The notes under the pieces: model-generated
Databases searched by the model: none
Told to the model about the DNA's origin: nothing
The model's input: the letters and a program-made list of their open reading frames with translations, nothing else
DNA from: Azospirillum brasilense
GTDB taxonomy: Bacteria; Pseudomonadota; Alphaproteobacteria; Azospirillales; Azospirillaceae
Assembly (NCBI RefSeq): GCF_007827815.1
Contig: NZ_VITH01000007.1
Coordinates: 248,001 to 312,000 of the forward strand
Length of the DNA: 64,000 nt
Direction of reading: 5' to 3'
Shown: positions 50,192 to 60,299 of the stretch, in pieces
Numbering within the stretch: position 1 is the first letter of the stretch
How the letters are laid out: the number at the start of each line of letters is the position of its first letter
Translations under genes and position numbers: made by a program

Positions 50192-51408
50192 GCGATCCGC
50201 TGATTTTCCTGATTGCCGGGGAGCCCTCCGGCGACGCGCTGGGCGCGCGGCTGATGGCCGCCTGCAAGCGGCTGACCGGCGGGCGGGTGCGCTTTGCCGG
50301 CATCGGTGGCGAGAAGATGGTCGCGGAGGGGCTGGACAGCCTGTTCCCGATGGGCGAGCTGACCCTGTTCGGCGTGTTCGAGCTGCTGCCCCATCTGCCG
50401 AACCTGCTGCGCCGCATCGACCAGACGGTCGCCGAGATCCTGCGGCTGCGGCCCGACGCGGTGGTGGGCATCGATTCGCCGGGCTTCACGGTGCGGGTGT
50501 CCAAGCGGGTCAAGGCGCAGGCGCCGGACATCCCGCTGATCCATTACGTCGCGCCCACCGTCTGGGCGTGGAAGCCGAAGCGCGCCGCCAAATACGCGGC
50601 GATCTACGATCACCTGCTGGCCATCCTGCCCTTCGAGCCGCCCTATTTCGAGAAGGAGGGGCTTCCCTGCACCTTCGTCGGCCATTCGGTGGTGGAGAGC
50701 GGCGCCGGGCATGGCGACGCGCGGCGCTTCCGCGAGGCCCACGGGCTGGCACCGGATGCGCGGATCGTCGCCGTCCTGCCGGGGAGCCGGAAGGGCGAGG
50801 TGTCCCGCCTCCTCCCCGATTTCCGCGCCACGCTGGAGCGCTTGCTGCCGTCTCATCCGGAACTGGTCGCCGTTGTGCCGACCGTGGCAACGGTGCGCGA
50901 CCGCGTCGCGTCGGAGGTGGCGGGTTGGCCGCTGCGCACCATCCTCGTCGAAGGTGACGGTCCGAAGTACGACGCCTTCGCGGCGGCGGAGGCCGCGCTG
51001 GCGGCATCCGGAACGGTGGCGCTGGAGCTGGCGCTGGCCCGCCTGCCGACGGTGATCGCCTACCGCCTCAACCCGGTGACGGTGGCCTTGTACCGGCGGC
51101 TGATCCGGGTCAAATACGTCAATCTGGTCAATCTGATGCTCGACCGCATGCTGGTGCCGGAACTGCTTCAGCAGGACTGCCGTCCCGACCGGCTGGCGTC
51201 CGAATTGGGCCGCCTGCTCGACGATCCCGCCGCCCGCGCGACGCAGATCGACGGGGTGGCGGAGGTGGCGCGCTGGCTGGGGCAGGGCGGAACGCCACCC
51301 AGCGAACGCGCCGCCCAGGTCGTGCTGGAGGTTGCCGCCGGTCGGTCGGGCCGGACGAATCCGGAAAAGACGAGAGCGCAAGAACCCGCTTGGGAGAAGA
51401 GACCATGA
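50188..51408 (+). CDS. lpxB: Lipid-A-disaccharide synthase LpxB
   Basis: 406-residue glycosyltransferase (GT19) joining lipid X to UDP-diacylglucosamine. Seen: [48 protein letters not shown] and [17 protein letters not shown]. Ends overlapping the next gene by 4 nt. Confidence 0.95.
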   Translation: MSDPLIFLIAGEPSGDALGARLMAACKRLTGGRVRFAGIGGEKMVAEGLDSLFPMGELTLFGVFELLPHLPNLLRRIDQTVAEILRLRPDAVVGIDSPGFTVRVSKRVKAQAPDIPLIHYVAPTVWAWKPKRAAKYAAIYDHLLAILPFEPPYFEKEGLPCTFVGHSVVESGAGHGDARRFREAHGLAPDARIVAVLPGSRKGEVSRLLPDFRATLERLLPSHPELVAVVPTVATVRDRVASEVAGWPLRTILVEGDGPKYDAFAAAEAALAASGTVALELALARLPTVIAYRLNPVTVALYRRLIRVKYVNLVNLMLDRMLVPELLQQDCRPDRLASELGRLLDDPAARATQIDGVAEVARWLGQGGTPPSERAAQVVLEVAAGRSGRTNPEKTRAQEPAWEKRP

Positions 51409-51800
51409 GCCAATTCCGCCTGCTGCACACGATGCTCCGGGTCTATGATCTGGAGAAGTCGCTGGACTTCTACACCCGCCTGCTCGGCATGAAGCTGCTG
51501 CGCCGCAACGACTATGAAGGCGGGCGCTTCACGCTGGCCTTCGTTGGCTACGGCGACGAGAAGGACACCGCTGTCCTGGAACTGACCCACAACTGGGACC
51601 AGGCGGAGCCCTATGAGATTGGCACCGCCTACGGCCACATCGCGCTGGGCGTGCCGGACATCTATGCCACCTGTGAGCAGCTCGCCAAGGAAGGCGTCAA
51701 GATTCCGCGTCCGCCCGGCCCGATGAAGCATGGCACCACCGTGATCGCCTTCATCGAGGACCCGGACGGCTACAAGGTTGAGCTGATCGAGACGAAGTAA
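51405..51800 (+). CDS. gloA: Lactoylglutathione lyase (glyoxalase I)
   Basis: 131-residue VOC-fold enzyme converting the hemithioacetal of methylglyoxal and glutathione to S-lactoylglutathione. Metal ligands: His near the N-terminus ([10 protein letters not shown]), Glu (AVLELTHNW), His (AYGHIALGV) and Glu (GYKVELIE), the nickel-type set. ATG at 51405 follows GGGAGAAGAG and overlaps the lpxB stop. Confidence 0.94.
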   Translation: MSQFRLLHTMLRVYDLEKSLDFYTRLLGMKLLRRNDYEGGRFTLAFVGYGDEKDTAVLELTHNWDQAEPYEIGTAYGHIALGVPDIYATCEQLAKEGVKIPRPPGPMKHGTTVIAFIEDPDGYKVELIETK

Positions 51801-51806
51801 GCGGTC

Positions 51807-52334
51807 TTACAGCGTTTTGTAGAAGAGGACGGTGTCATGGAAGGCGCCGTCCGCTTCCACGGTGTAGCCCGGGATCAGCCCGGCGCGCCGCCAGCCCGTC
51901 GCTTCATAAAAGGGCTCGCCACGGTCGCCCTTCAGCGTGTCGAGCACCAGCAGCGACCGCCCCAATAAGCGGGCGGTCTCCTCCACCGCCGCCATCAGCC
52001 GCCGCGCGACTCCGTTCCGCCGGTGACGGGTGAAGACGAGCAGCTTCTGCACCTCGGCGCGGTGCGCGCCATTCGGCTTGGTGCAGAGCGCCAACTGAAC
52101 GCTTCCCAGCAACTCTCCCTCCGTCCCGCGGGCGATCAGCAGACGGTGCGCGCCACCGGAAAGCTGGGCGGCCACCCCGTCCCAGAACGCCCGCCTCCAG
52201 TGCGGTTCCAGCGGGGCGTGGTAGCCGACCGAGGCGCCGCTGTTCACAGCGTCTTCCAGAAGGGTTTCAAGCTCCACCCGCAGGCGGTGATTGTCGAGGG
52301 CGGAGACGTCGGTGATGGCCAAGTGGGTCGTCAT
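51807..52334 (-). CDS. GNAT family N-acetyltransferase
   Basis: 175 residues. The acetyl-CoA-binding motif is VFTRHRRNGVARRLMAAVEE, followed by LLVLDTLKGDRGEPFYEATG. The substrate is unknown. It converges with gloA (6 nt apart) and is divergent from the LysR-type gene, a common arrangement when the regulator controls its neighbour. Confidence 0.88.
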   Translation of the reverse strand: MTTHLAITDVSALDNHRLRVELETLLEDAVNSGASVGYHAPLEPHWRRAFWDGVAAQLSGGAHRLLIARGTEGELLGSVQLALCTKPNGAHRAEVQKLLVFTRHRRNGVARRLMAAVEETARLLGRSLLVLDTLKGDRGEPFYEATGWRRAGLIPGYTVEADGAFHDTVLFYKTL

Positions 52335-52417
52335 GGGAAGCGCCGGGATGGTTCTGTTCGTGCCCCAAGCCTGCCCGCCGCTTCATCGGTCCACAATTGA
52401 CTTCGCAGGGCAGGGGT

Positions 52418-52432
52418 GTGAGGAATCCTCAC
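52418..52432 (+). promoter_or_regulatory. Candidate LysR-type operator (T-N11-A palindrome)
   Basis: GTGAGGAATCCTCAC is a perfect 7-bp inverted repeat with one central base and contains T-N11-A (52419-52431), the classical LysR-family box. It lies 24 nt before the LysR-type gene and 84 nt before the divergent GNAT gene. Confidence 0.55.
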
Positions 52433-52455
52433 AGCGAAACCCAGCCGTCTCACCG

Positions 52456-53376
52456 ATGCCGCGTCTTCCCTTCACCGCCCTGGCCGCCTTCGAGGCGGCG
52501 TCCCGGCACGGCAGCATGACCCGCGCCGCCGACGAGCTTGGCCTGACCCATGGGGCGATCAGCCGTCAGGTGGGCGATCTGGAGAAGCGGCTGAGGGTCC
52601 GTCTGTTCGAGCGCACCCCGCAGGGGCTTCTTTTGACCGACGCCGGACGCGATCTCGCGCAGGCCTGCACCGCCGGTTTGGGCCGGGTTCAGGAGAGCTG
52701 GGACCGCATCGCCGGGCAAGGGCCGGAGCGGCTGCGCGTTGCCGCTCCGCGCACCTGGGCCGCCTTGTGGCTGGTGCCGCGGCTGGGGCGCTTCCTGGAC
52801 CACCGGCCGGACCTGCGGCTGGACATCGAGGGTGGCAACACCGACCGTGTGTCGGAAGCCGAGGCCGGCTGGGCCGTCATCCGCTACGTGCGCGGCGGCG
52901 ATCCGGGCCCGGAAGGGGCGCTTCTGTCGGAGGAGTCGCTGATCCCGGTCTGCGCGCCGTCGCTGGCCGAGCAGCTGTCCGGCCCGGCCGACCTGTCCCG
53001 ACAGACGCTGCTGCATTATCAGGCGTCGCCGGACTGGAGTCTGTGGCGCGCTGGCAGTGGGCTCAGTCTGGATGGAGCAGGCAGCCTGAGCTTTTCGGAA
53101 TCGGTGATGGTGATCCAGGCGGCGATGGCCGGGCAGGGGATCGCGCTGGGGCGCCCATCGCTGGTGCTGGAGGCCCTGGAGGCCGGACGGCTCGTCGTCC
53201 CCTTTGGGCCGGCGGTGTCTTGCGGCGACCGCTATGTGCTGACCGCCCCGGCTGAAGGGCGCGGGCGCGGCGTGCTCCGCGCCTTCCGGCACTGGTTGCT
53301 GGCAGAAGCCGCAACGGATCGGGCGCGGTTGGAACGGCTCGGCGTACCGCTTCCGCAGGGCCGCGCTGGCGCCTGA
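52456..53376 (+). CDS. LysR-type transcriptional regulator (GcvA-like)
   Basis: 306 residues with an N-terminal winged helix-turn-helix (LPFTALAAFEAASRHGSMTR, then AADELGLTHGAISRQVGDLE) and a periplasmic-binding-like effector domain. The LPFTALAAFEAA opening is typical of the GcvA/AmpR subgroup. Neighbours suggest it may regulate itself, the divergent GNAT or the downstream GST; the effector is unknown. Confidence 0.9.
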   Translation: MPRLPFTALAAFEAASRHGSMTRAADELGLTHGAISRQVGDLEKRLRVRLFERTPQGLLLTDAGRDLAQACTAGLGRVQESWDRIAGQGPERLRVAAPRTWAALWLVPRLGRFLDHRPDLRLDIEGGNTDRVSEAEAGWAVIRYVRGGDPGPEGALLSEESLIPVCAPSLAEQLSGPADLSRQTLLHYQASPDWSLWRAGSGLSLDGAGSLSFSESVMVIQAAMAGQGIALGRPSLVLEALEAGRLVVPFGPAVSCGDRYVLTAPAEGRGRGVLRAFRHWLLAEAATDRARLERLGVPLPQGRAGA

Positions 53377-53432
53377 TTCCGTTTCGTGTTTATATCCGCC
53401 ATCGGATGGATTTGGAGCGGAGACACGCCCCC

Positions 53433-54041
53433 ATGCTGCGCCTTTACGACAACCTGTCTTCCGGAAACGGCTACAAGTGCCGGCTTCTGCTGCACAAGCT
53501 GGGCATCGCCTATGAACGGATCGAGCTGGACATCGACCGGGCGGAGACCCGCACACCGGAATTCCTGGCCCGCAATCCGAACGGCCGCATTCCGACGCTG
53601 CAATTGGAAGACGGCAGCCATCTGCCGGAATCCAACGCCATCCTCTGGTATCTGGCGGAGGGCACGCCTTACCTGCCCGACGACCGGGAGGGACGCGCGC
53701 GGGTCCTGCAATGGATGTTCTTCGAGCAGTACAGCCACGAACCGAACGTCGCGACGGTGCGCTTCTGGATCACGCACCATGTGGAGATGACGGAGGAGCG
53801 CAAGCTGGGGCTGGTGACCAAGCGCCGGCTCGGCTACGACGCGCTGGGCGTCATGGAGGGGCATCTGGCGGAGCGCCGCTTTTTCGTGGGCGATCGCTTC
53901 AGCATCGCCGACATCGCGCTCTATGCCTACACGCATGTGGCGGAGGAGGGTGGGTTCGACCTGTCCGGCTATCCGGCGGTGCGCACATGGATGGAGCGTG
54001 TGGCGGCGGAAGGGCCGCACATCCCGATCACCCAGGGCTAG
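53433..54041 (+). CDS. Glutathione S-transferase family protein
   Basis: 202 residues. Thioredoxin-like N-terminal domain with the glutathione-contact LPESNAILWYLAEG (Glu-Ser) and NPNGRIPTLQLEDG cis-Pro loop; all-alpha C-terminal domain with the N-capping motif FFVGDRFSIADIALYAY. I start at the ATG giving MLRLYDNLSSGNGYK; one nine codons upstream is in frame. Probably detoxification; substrate unknown. Confidence 0.9.
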   Translation: MLRLYDNLSSGNGYKCRLLLHKLGIAYERIELDIDRAETRTPEFLARNPNGRIPTLQLEDGSHLPESNAILWYLAEGTPYLPDDREGRARVLQWMFFEQYSHEPNVATVRFWITHHVEMTEERKLGLVTKRRLGYDALGVMEGHLAERRFFVGDRFSIADIALYAYTHVAEEGGFDLSGYPAVRTWMERVAAEGPHIPITQG

Positions 54042-54045
54042 ACGG

Positions 54046-54244
54046 TCAGATCAGCACCACCGCGGCGATCATCGCCACAATCACCGCATAGAAGACGATG
54101 CGGCGAAGCCGCCGCGAGAGCGGCGGCTTGTTGTCGTTCGCGGCGGGCTGGCCCTGACGGACCCGCCGCGCCGGAACGATGAACGCAGCCGGGCTGCGGG
54201 CGGCTCCGTCGGAGCCGCCCGTCCCGATGTGTGCTGTCGGCCGG

Positions 54245-54252
<8 letters not shown>
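54046..54252 (-). CDS. Possible small membrane protein downstream of gltA
   Basis: A minus-strand frame ends with [20 protein letters not shown] and a hydrophobic tail [10 protein letters not shown], looking like a basic, single-pass small protein; PANDN-type segments are frequent in small alphaproteobacterial proteins. The only start codons are GTG at 54252, overlapping the gltA stop, or further inside gltA, and the frame would pass through the hairpin at 54198-54220. The N-terminal half looks non-coding, so the true start is unclear or the frame is a remnant. Confidence 0.3.
54198..54220 (-). terminator. Hairpin after gltA
   Basis: A perfect 10-bp stem (GGGCGGCTCC at 54198-54207, GGAGCCGCCC at 54211-54220) with a 3-nt loop lies 24 nt after the gltA stop on the minus strand, next to a second short stem (54185-54197). 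There is no T run, so it may stabilise the 3' end more than terminate. Confidence 0.45.
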
Positions 54253-55558
<1,306 letters not shown>

Positions 55559-55614
55559 CTCGGCACGTCCTTATCTTTAGGGTTGGGGCTTAACGCCCTT
55601 TTCGAATGCGCGCA

Positions 55615-55628
55615 GCATAGTTCTATGC
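55615..55628. promoter_or_regulatory. Perfect palindrome in the gltX-gltA spacer
   Basis: GCATAGTTCTATGC is a 6-bp inverted repeat with a 2-nt centre, 57 nt upstream of the gltA start in a 94-nt spacer. It is A+T-richer than its surroundings and is placed where a repressor or activator of gltA could bind. Confidence 0.35.
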
Positions 55629-55652
55629 CGGGCGGATATCAACGCACGGAAG

Positions 55653-57065
55653 TTATCCCCGTGCTGCAGTTGCGGCATCCTTCATCCGGGCCAGCGTTTC
55701 CGCGCGGCCGAGGATCTCGGCCACCTCAAAGATGGGCGGCGACACGGTGGAACCGGTGAGCGCGGCGCGCAGCGGCTGGGCGATCTTGCCCAGCTTCTCG
55801 CCCCGCTCCTCGGCGAAGGCGCGGACCAGACCCTCCAGCGCGGCGGCGGTGAAGTCGGCCTCCGCCTCGAAGCGGGCGGCAAGGTCGGTCAGGACGCCGC
55901 GGCCCTTCTCGTCCAACAGCGCCGCGGCCTTCTCGTCCATCGCCAGCGGACGCGCGGCGAGGTAGAAGCGGGCGCTCTGGGCGAGATCGACCACGGTGCG
56001 GGCGCGCTGCTTCAGCCCGTTCATGGCGCGGGTCAGCAGGTCGCGTTCCGACTCGGTCAGCGCGCGGCCAAGCTCGGCCTCCAGCCGCGGGGCGGCCAGA
56101 CCCACGAGGCGGGCGTCGTCGGCCTGCCGCATGTAATGGGCGTTCAGGTTCTCCAGCTTGGCGAAATCGAAGCGCGAGGGGGAGCGCCCGATGCCCTCCA
56201 GGTTGAACCACTCCACGGCCTGTTCGGTCGAGATGATCTCGTCGTCGCCGTGTCCCCAGCCGAGCCGCAGCAGGTAGTTGCGGATCGCCTCCGGCAGGTA
56301 ACCCATGTCGCGGTAGGCGTCGACGCCGAGCGCGCCGTGGCGCTTCGACAGCTTCGCGCCGTCCGGACCGTGGATCAGCGGGATGTGGCCGAACTCCGGC
56401 AGGTCCCAGCCCATGGCGTTGAAGATCTGGATCTGGCGGAAGGTGTTGGTCAGATGGTCGTCGCCGCGGATGACGTGGGTCACGCCCATGTCGTGGTCGT
56501 CCACCACCACCGCCAGCAGATAGGTCGGGGTGCCGTCGGCGCGCAGCAGGATCAGGTCGTCGAGCTGGGCGTTCTGCACCGTCACCTCGCCCTGGACGCG
56601 GTCCTTCAGGACCGTTTCGCCCTCCTGCGGCGCTTTCAGGCGGATCACCGGCTTCACGCCCGCCGGCGCCTCCGACGGGTCGCGGTCGCGCCAGCGCCCG
56701 TCGTAGCGCACCGGCTGGCCGGCGGCCTTCTGGGCGGCGCGCATCTCCTCCAGCTCCTCGGGGCTCGCGTAGCAGTAATAGGCGCGGCCGGCGGCCAGCA
56801 TCTGCTGCGCCACCTCGGCGTGGCGGTCCTTGCGGGCGAACTGGCTGACCGCGTCGCCGTCCCAGTCGAGGCCGAGCCAGGACAGACCGTCGAGGATGGC
56901 GTCCACCGCGGCGTCCGTCGAGCGCTGGCGGTCGGTGTCCTCGATGCGCAGCAGGTACGTGCCGCCGTTGCGGCGGGCGTACAGCCAGTTGAACAGCGCG
57001 GTGCGGGCACCGCCGATGTGGAGAAAGCCGGTGGGCGACGGGGCGAAACGGGTGACGACGGTCAT
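55653..57065 (-). CDS. gltX: Glutamyl-tRNA synthetase
   Basis: 470-residue class I synthetase. HIGH-type [20 protein letters not shown] at the N-terminus and KMSKS-type [12 protein letters not shown] are intact. Alphaproteobacterial GluRS often also charges tRNA-Gln. Divergent from comEC with a 140-nt spacer. Confidence 0.96.
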   Translation of the reverse strand: MTVVTRFAPSPTGFLHIGGARTALFNWLYARRNGGTYLLRIEDTDRQRSTDAAVDAILDGLSWLGLDWDGDAVSQFARKDRHAEVAQQMLAAGRAYYCYASPEELEEMRAAQKAAGQPVRYDGRWRDRDPSEAPAGVKPVIRLKAPQEGETVLKDRVQGEVTVQNAQLDDLILLRADGTPTYLLAVVVDDHDMGVTHVIRGDDHLTNTFRQIQIFNAMGWDLPEFGHIPLIHGPDGAKLSKRHGALGVDAYRDMGYLPEAIRNYLLRLGWGHGDDEIISTEQAVEWFNLEGIGRSPSRFDFAKLENLNAHYMRQADDARLVGLAAPRLEAELGRALTESERDLLTRAMNGLKQRARTVVDLAQSARFYLAARPLAMDEKAAALLDEKGRGVLTDLAARFEAEADFTAAALEGLVRAFAEERGEKLGKIAQPLRAALTGSTVSPPIFEVAEILGRAETLARMKDAATAARG

Positions 57066-57205
57066 GGGTGGCTCAATTCCAGGTTCGGCGCTGCTACAGT
57101 GCTGCGGCCGCCGCGCTGTGGCTGCTGCGGTGCGACTGCGGTGGTGCGGTGGTGTAACACATTAACGGCGCCGGAGGCATTTGCCTTGCGCGCATAGGCG
57201 ACAGT

Positions 57206-59407
57206 ATGGCCCACGGGGTTGAAGAGGGCGTAGCCGGAGGTTTGGCGGCGGAGGAGGGCGATGCCGCCCCTGTCCGTCGCGGCGTCGGCGCGCGCCTTTC
57301 CACGGCGGCGGTGGAGTGTCTCGCCGCGGAGCGGGAGCGCTGGGCGCTGTGGCTGCCGGTGGGGACCGGGGCGGGCGTGGCGCTGTATTTCGGCCTGCCC
57401 GCCGAGCCGCCGCTCTGGCTGGGGCCGGGCGCGGCGGTCGGTTGTCTGCCTCTGCTCTGGCTGGCGCGGCGGCGTCTGGCGCCGGTGGTTCTGCTGCTGG
57501 CGCTGTTGAGCGTCGCTCTGGGCTTCGCCGCGGCGCAACTCCACAGCGTGGCGGCGATGGCGCCGATGCTGACGCGCGAGCTTGGGCCGGTGCAGGTCAC
57601 CGGGCGGGTGCTGGCGGTCGAGCGGCAGCCCACCGGCACGCGGCTGATGATCGGGGAGCCGACGGTGGAGCGGCTGGCCCCGGAGGCGACGCCGGAGCGG
57701 GTCCGCCTGCATCTGCCGGCCAAGGTGGCACCGCCGGAGGCCGGGACGGTGGTCCGGCTGCGCGCCATGCTCCACCCGCCGGCCGCTCCGGCGGAGCCGG
57801 GGGCCTTCGACCTGCAGCGGCGCGCCTATTTCGAGGGCTTCGGCGCGGTCGGCTTCGTCATGGGCGCCCCCGTCGCTCAGGAGGCGCCGCCGCCCAGTGG
57901 CTGGCGCCGGGTGACCGTGGCCTTCGAGCGCGCGCGCGCCGCCATCGCCGAGCGGGTGCGCGCCATCGTGGCCGACTCCGCGGAGGCCAGCGTCACCGCC
58001 GCCTTGCTGAACGGCGACGCGGCGGCGATTCCCGAACCGATGATGGACGCCTTCCGCGACAGCGGTCTGGCGCATCTCCTGTCCATTTCAGGCCTGCATG
58101 TGGGCATCGCCGCGGGCATCGTCTTCTGGGTGGTGCGGGCGTTGTTGGCGCTGGTTCCCTGGATCGCGCTGCGCTGGCCGATCAAGAAGATCGCGGCGCT
58201 GGCCGGCATCCTGTCGGCGATCCTCTACACGCTGCTGGTGGGGGCGCCACTGCCGACGCTGCGGTCGGTGCTGATGACCGGCCTCGTCATGGGAGCGGTG
58301 ATCGCCGACCGGTCGCCGATCAGCATGCGTCTGGTCGCCTTTGCCGGCATCGTCACCGTCCTCTACGACCCGGAGGGGATGCTGGGGCCGAGCTTCCAGA
58401 TGTCCTTCGCGGCGGTCGTCGCCCTGATCGCCGCCTTCGAACGTTTCACGCCCTGGGCGGTGAGCCGGCGGCGCGAGATGGGCTGGCTCGGCAAGGGGGT
58501 GATGGCGCTGGGCGGAATCGTCTTTTCCAGCGTGGTGGCGACGGTCGCGACGACGCCCTACGGGCTCTACCATTTCCAACAGGTCGCCTTTTACGGCGTG
58601 CTGTCCAACATGGTGGCGATCCCCATCACGACGGTGTGGATCATGCCCTTCAGCCTGCTGTCCTACCTGCTGCTGCCCTTCGGGCTGGAGGGGCCGGCGG
58701 TGACGGCGATGAGCTGGGGCGTCCGGCTGGTCATCGAGACGGCGGAGCGGACCGCCGCGCTGCCCGGAGCGACGGCGTTCCTTCCAGCCATGCCGGACGC
58801 GGCCATCGCCGCCATCACATCGGGCGGGCTGTGGCTGGCCATCTGGACAAGGCGCTGGCGCTGGTTGGGGGTGGTCGCGGTGGTGGGCGGGCTGGTTGCT
58901 CCGGCCGTCGCGCTGCGACCCGACATCCTGGTGTCGGAGGACGGAAAACTGATGGCCGTGCGCGGTGCTGAGGGGATTCTCAGCCTGTCCACCGCCAGCG
59001 ACGGTCGGGTCGCCAACACGTGGAGGCGGCGCGACGGCATGGAGAAGCCGGAGGAGACGGCCGGTCAGGATGTCTGGCCGCTTGCCGGGGTCAGCCTGGA
59101 CGGGCGGCTGCGCTGCGACGCTCTGGGATGCCTGTACCGCGCGCAGGGAAAGACCGTGGCGCTGCTGCGCCAGCCGGACGCCTTGCCCGAGGATTGCGCG
59201 GTGGCCGATGCGGTGGTGATCGCGAGCCCGTCGCGCGGGTGCCGGGCGCCGCTGGTCATCGACCGTTGGCGCCTGCGTCGGGAGGGCGCGCAAGCCCTTT
59301 ACCTGTCGAACAAGGGCATCCGGGTCGAGAGCGTGCGCAACCAGCGCGGCGACCGCCCTTGGACAATGGGGGGAAAGCTGCCCGATAAAAAGACCGGGGC
59401 GCGCTGA
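57206..59407 (+). CDS. comEC: ComEC/Rec2 family competence-type membrane protein
   Basis: 733-residue inner-membrane protein with a DUF4131-type N-terminal OB region (about 100-210) and the multi-pass Competence domain containing FRDSGLAHLLSISGLHVGIA, the signature of the DNA-uptake channel. A degenerate metallo-beta-lactamase-like C-terminal stretch lacks the HxHxDH motif. ComEC passes single-stranded DNA into the cytoplasm in transformable bacteria; whether this organism is competent cannot be said. It converges on lexA with 25 nt between. Confidence 0.9.
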   Translation: MAHGVEEGVAGGLAAEEGDAAPVRRGVGARLSTAAVECLAAERERWALWLPVGTGAGVALYFGLPAEPPLWLGPGAAVGCLPLLWLARRRLAPVVLLLALLSVALGFAAAQLHSVAAMAPMLTRELGPVQVTGRVLAVERQPTGTRLMIGEPTVERLAPEATPERVRLHLPAKVAPPEAGTVVRLRAMLHPPAAPAEPGAFDLQRRAYFEGFGAVGFVMGAPVAQEAPPPSGWRRVTVAFERARAAIAERVRAIVADSAEASVTAALLNGDAAAIPEPMMDAFRDSGLAHLLSISGLHVGIAAGIVFWVVRALLALVPWIALRWPIKKIAALAGILSAILYTLLVGAPLPTLRSVLMTGLVMGAVIADRSPISMRLVAFAGIVTVLYDPEGMLGPSFQMSFAAVVALIAAFERFTPWAVSRRREMGWLGKGVMALGGIVFSSVVATVATTPYGLYHFQQVAFYGVLSNMVAIPITTVWIMPFSLLSYLLLPFGLEGPAVTAMSWGVRLVIETAERTAALPGATAFLPAMPDAAIAAITSGGLWLAIWTRRWRWLGVVAVVGGLVAPAVALRPDILVSEDGKLMAVRGAEGILSLSTASDGRVANTWRRRDGMEKPEETAGQDVWPLAGVSLDGRLRCDALGCLYRAQGKTVALLRQPDALPEDCAVADAVVIASPSRGCRAPLVIDRWRLRREGAQALYLSNKGIRVESVRNQRGDRPWTMGGKLPDKKTGAR

Positions 59408-59420
59408 ACCGTCGCCCCGG
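59384..59420 (-). terminator. Intrinsic terminator of lexA
   Basis: Read on the minus strand, CCGGGGCG and CGCCCCGG (59413-59420 and 59394-59401) form an 8-bp stem with an 11-nt loop followed by TCTTTTTATC. It begins 13 nt after the lexA stop and overlaps the end of the convergent comEC. Confidence 0.65.
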
Positions 59421-59432
59421 AGCATCCTGCCG

Positions 59433-60131
59433 TCAGTACTTGCGCACCAGACCGACGAGGCGGCCCTGCACCCGGACGCGGTCGGCGCCGAAGATGCGGG
59501 TTTCGTAGGCGGCGTTGGCGGGTTCAAGCGCCACGGTGTTGCCCTTGCGGCGCAGGCGCTTCAGCGTGACCTCGGCGTCATCGACCAGGGCGACGACGAT
59601 CGAGCCGTTGTCCGCGCTGTCGCAACGCTGGATGACCACCGTGTCATGGTCGAGGATGCCGGCCTCCACCATCGAATCGCCGGCGACCTCCAGCGCGTAG
59701 TGGTCACCCATGCCGAGCATGGCGGCGGGAATGTCCACGAAGGCTGACGCGTCGCGCAGCGCCTCGATCGGCGTGCCGGCGGCGATGCGGCCGTAGAGCG
59801 GAAGCTGCACCGACTCCGACGCCGGGTTCGCCTCCCGCCCCGCGAAGCTGAAGTCGCCCTTGATGACGTTGGGCTGGAACTTGGCGCGCGGCGGCCGCGG
59901 GCGGGCGGTCTCCAGCCCCTCCGGCAGACGCAGCACCTCCAGCGCGCGGGCGCGGTGGGGCAGGCGGCGGATGAAGCCGCGCTCCTCCAATCCGGTGATC
60001 AGGCGGTGGATGCCCGACTTGGACTTCAGGTTGAGAGCGTCCTTCATTTCGTCGAAGGAAGGGGACACACCGCCCTGCCCGAGCCGCTCGTTGATGAAAA
60101 GCAGCAATTCATGCTGCTTGCGCGTGAGCAT
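59433..60131 (-). CDS. lexA: LexA repressor
   Basis: 232-residue SOS repressor. N-terminal winged helix-turn-helix ([20 protein letters not shown] to about 70), cleavage site Ala118-Gly119 ([10 protein letters not shown]), and the Ser153 (AGDSMVEAG)-Lys191 (VTLKRL) self-cleavage dyad. A longer linker than in E. coli is normal in alphaproteobacteria. A LexA box lies upstream, implying autoregulation. Confidence 0.97.
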   Translation of the reverse strand: MLTRKQHELLLFINERLGQGGVSPSFDEMKDALNLKSKSGIHRLITGLEERGFIRRLPHRARALEVLRLPEGLETARPRPPRAKFQPNVIKGDFSFAGREANPASESVQLPLYGRIAAGTPIEALRDASAFVDIPAAMLGMGDHYALEVAGDSMVEAGILDHDTVVIQRCDSADNGSIVVALVDDAEVTLKRLRRKGNTVALEPANAAYETRIFGADRVRVQGRLVGLVRKY

Positions 60132-60189
60132 TTGTGCCTCCCGGCCGGTTCCGCACTAGATATGGAACAAAAGCAAAACGTTCCATCTT

Positions 60190-60204
60190 GTTCTAGTTTG
60201 GTTC
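60190..60204 (+). promoter_or_regulatory. LexA (SOS) box upstream of lexA
   Basis: GTTC-TAGTTTG-GTTC is an exact match to the alphaproteobacterial LexA box GTTC-N7-GTTC. It lies 59 nt before the lexA start. Another GTTC at 60180-60183 is spaced by 6 nt from the first half-site. Confidence 0.8.
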
Positions 60205-60299
60205 TTAACCCCCGTCAAGCCCTACGGACGAAATCAACCGCAAATCGACGGACAGGACTCCCGAAAGGATCGTCACCGGGTTGGCGGGTGCGGAAGGGA

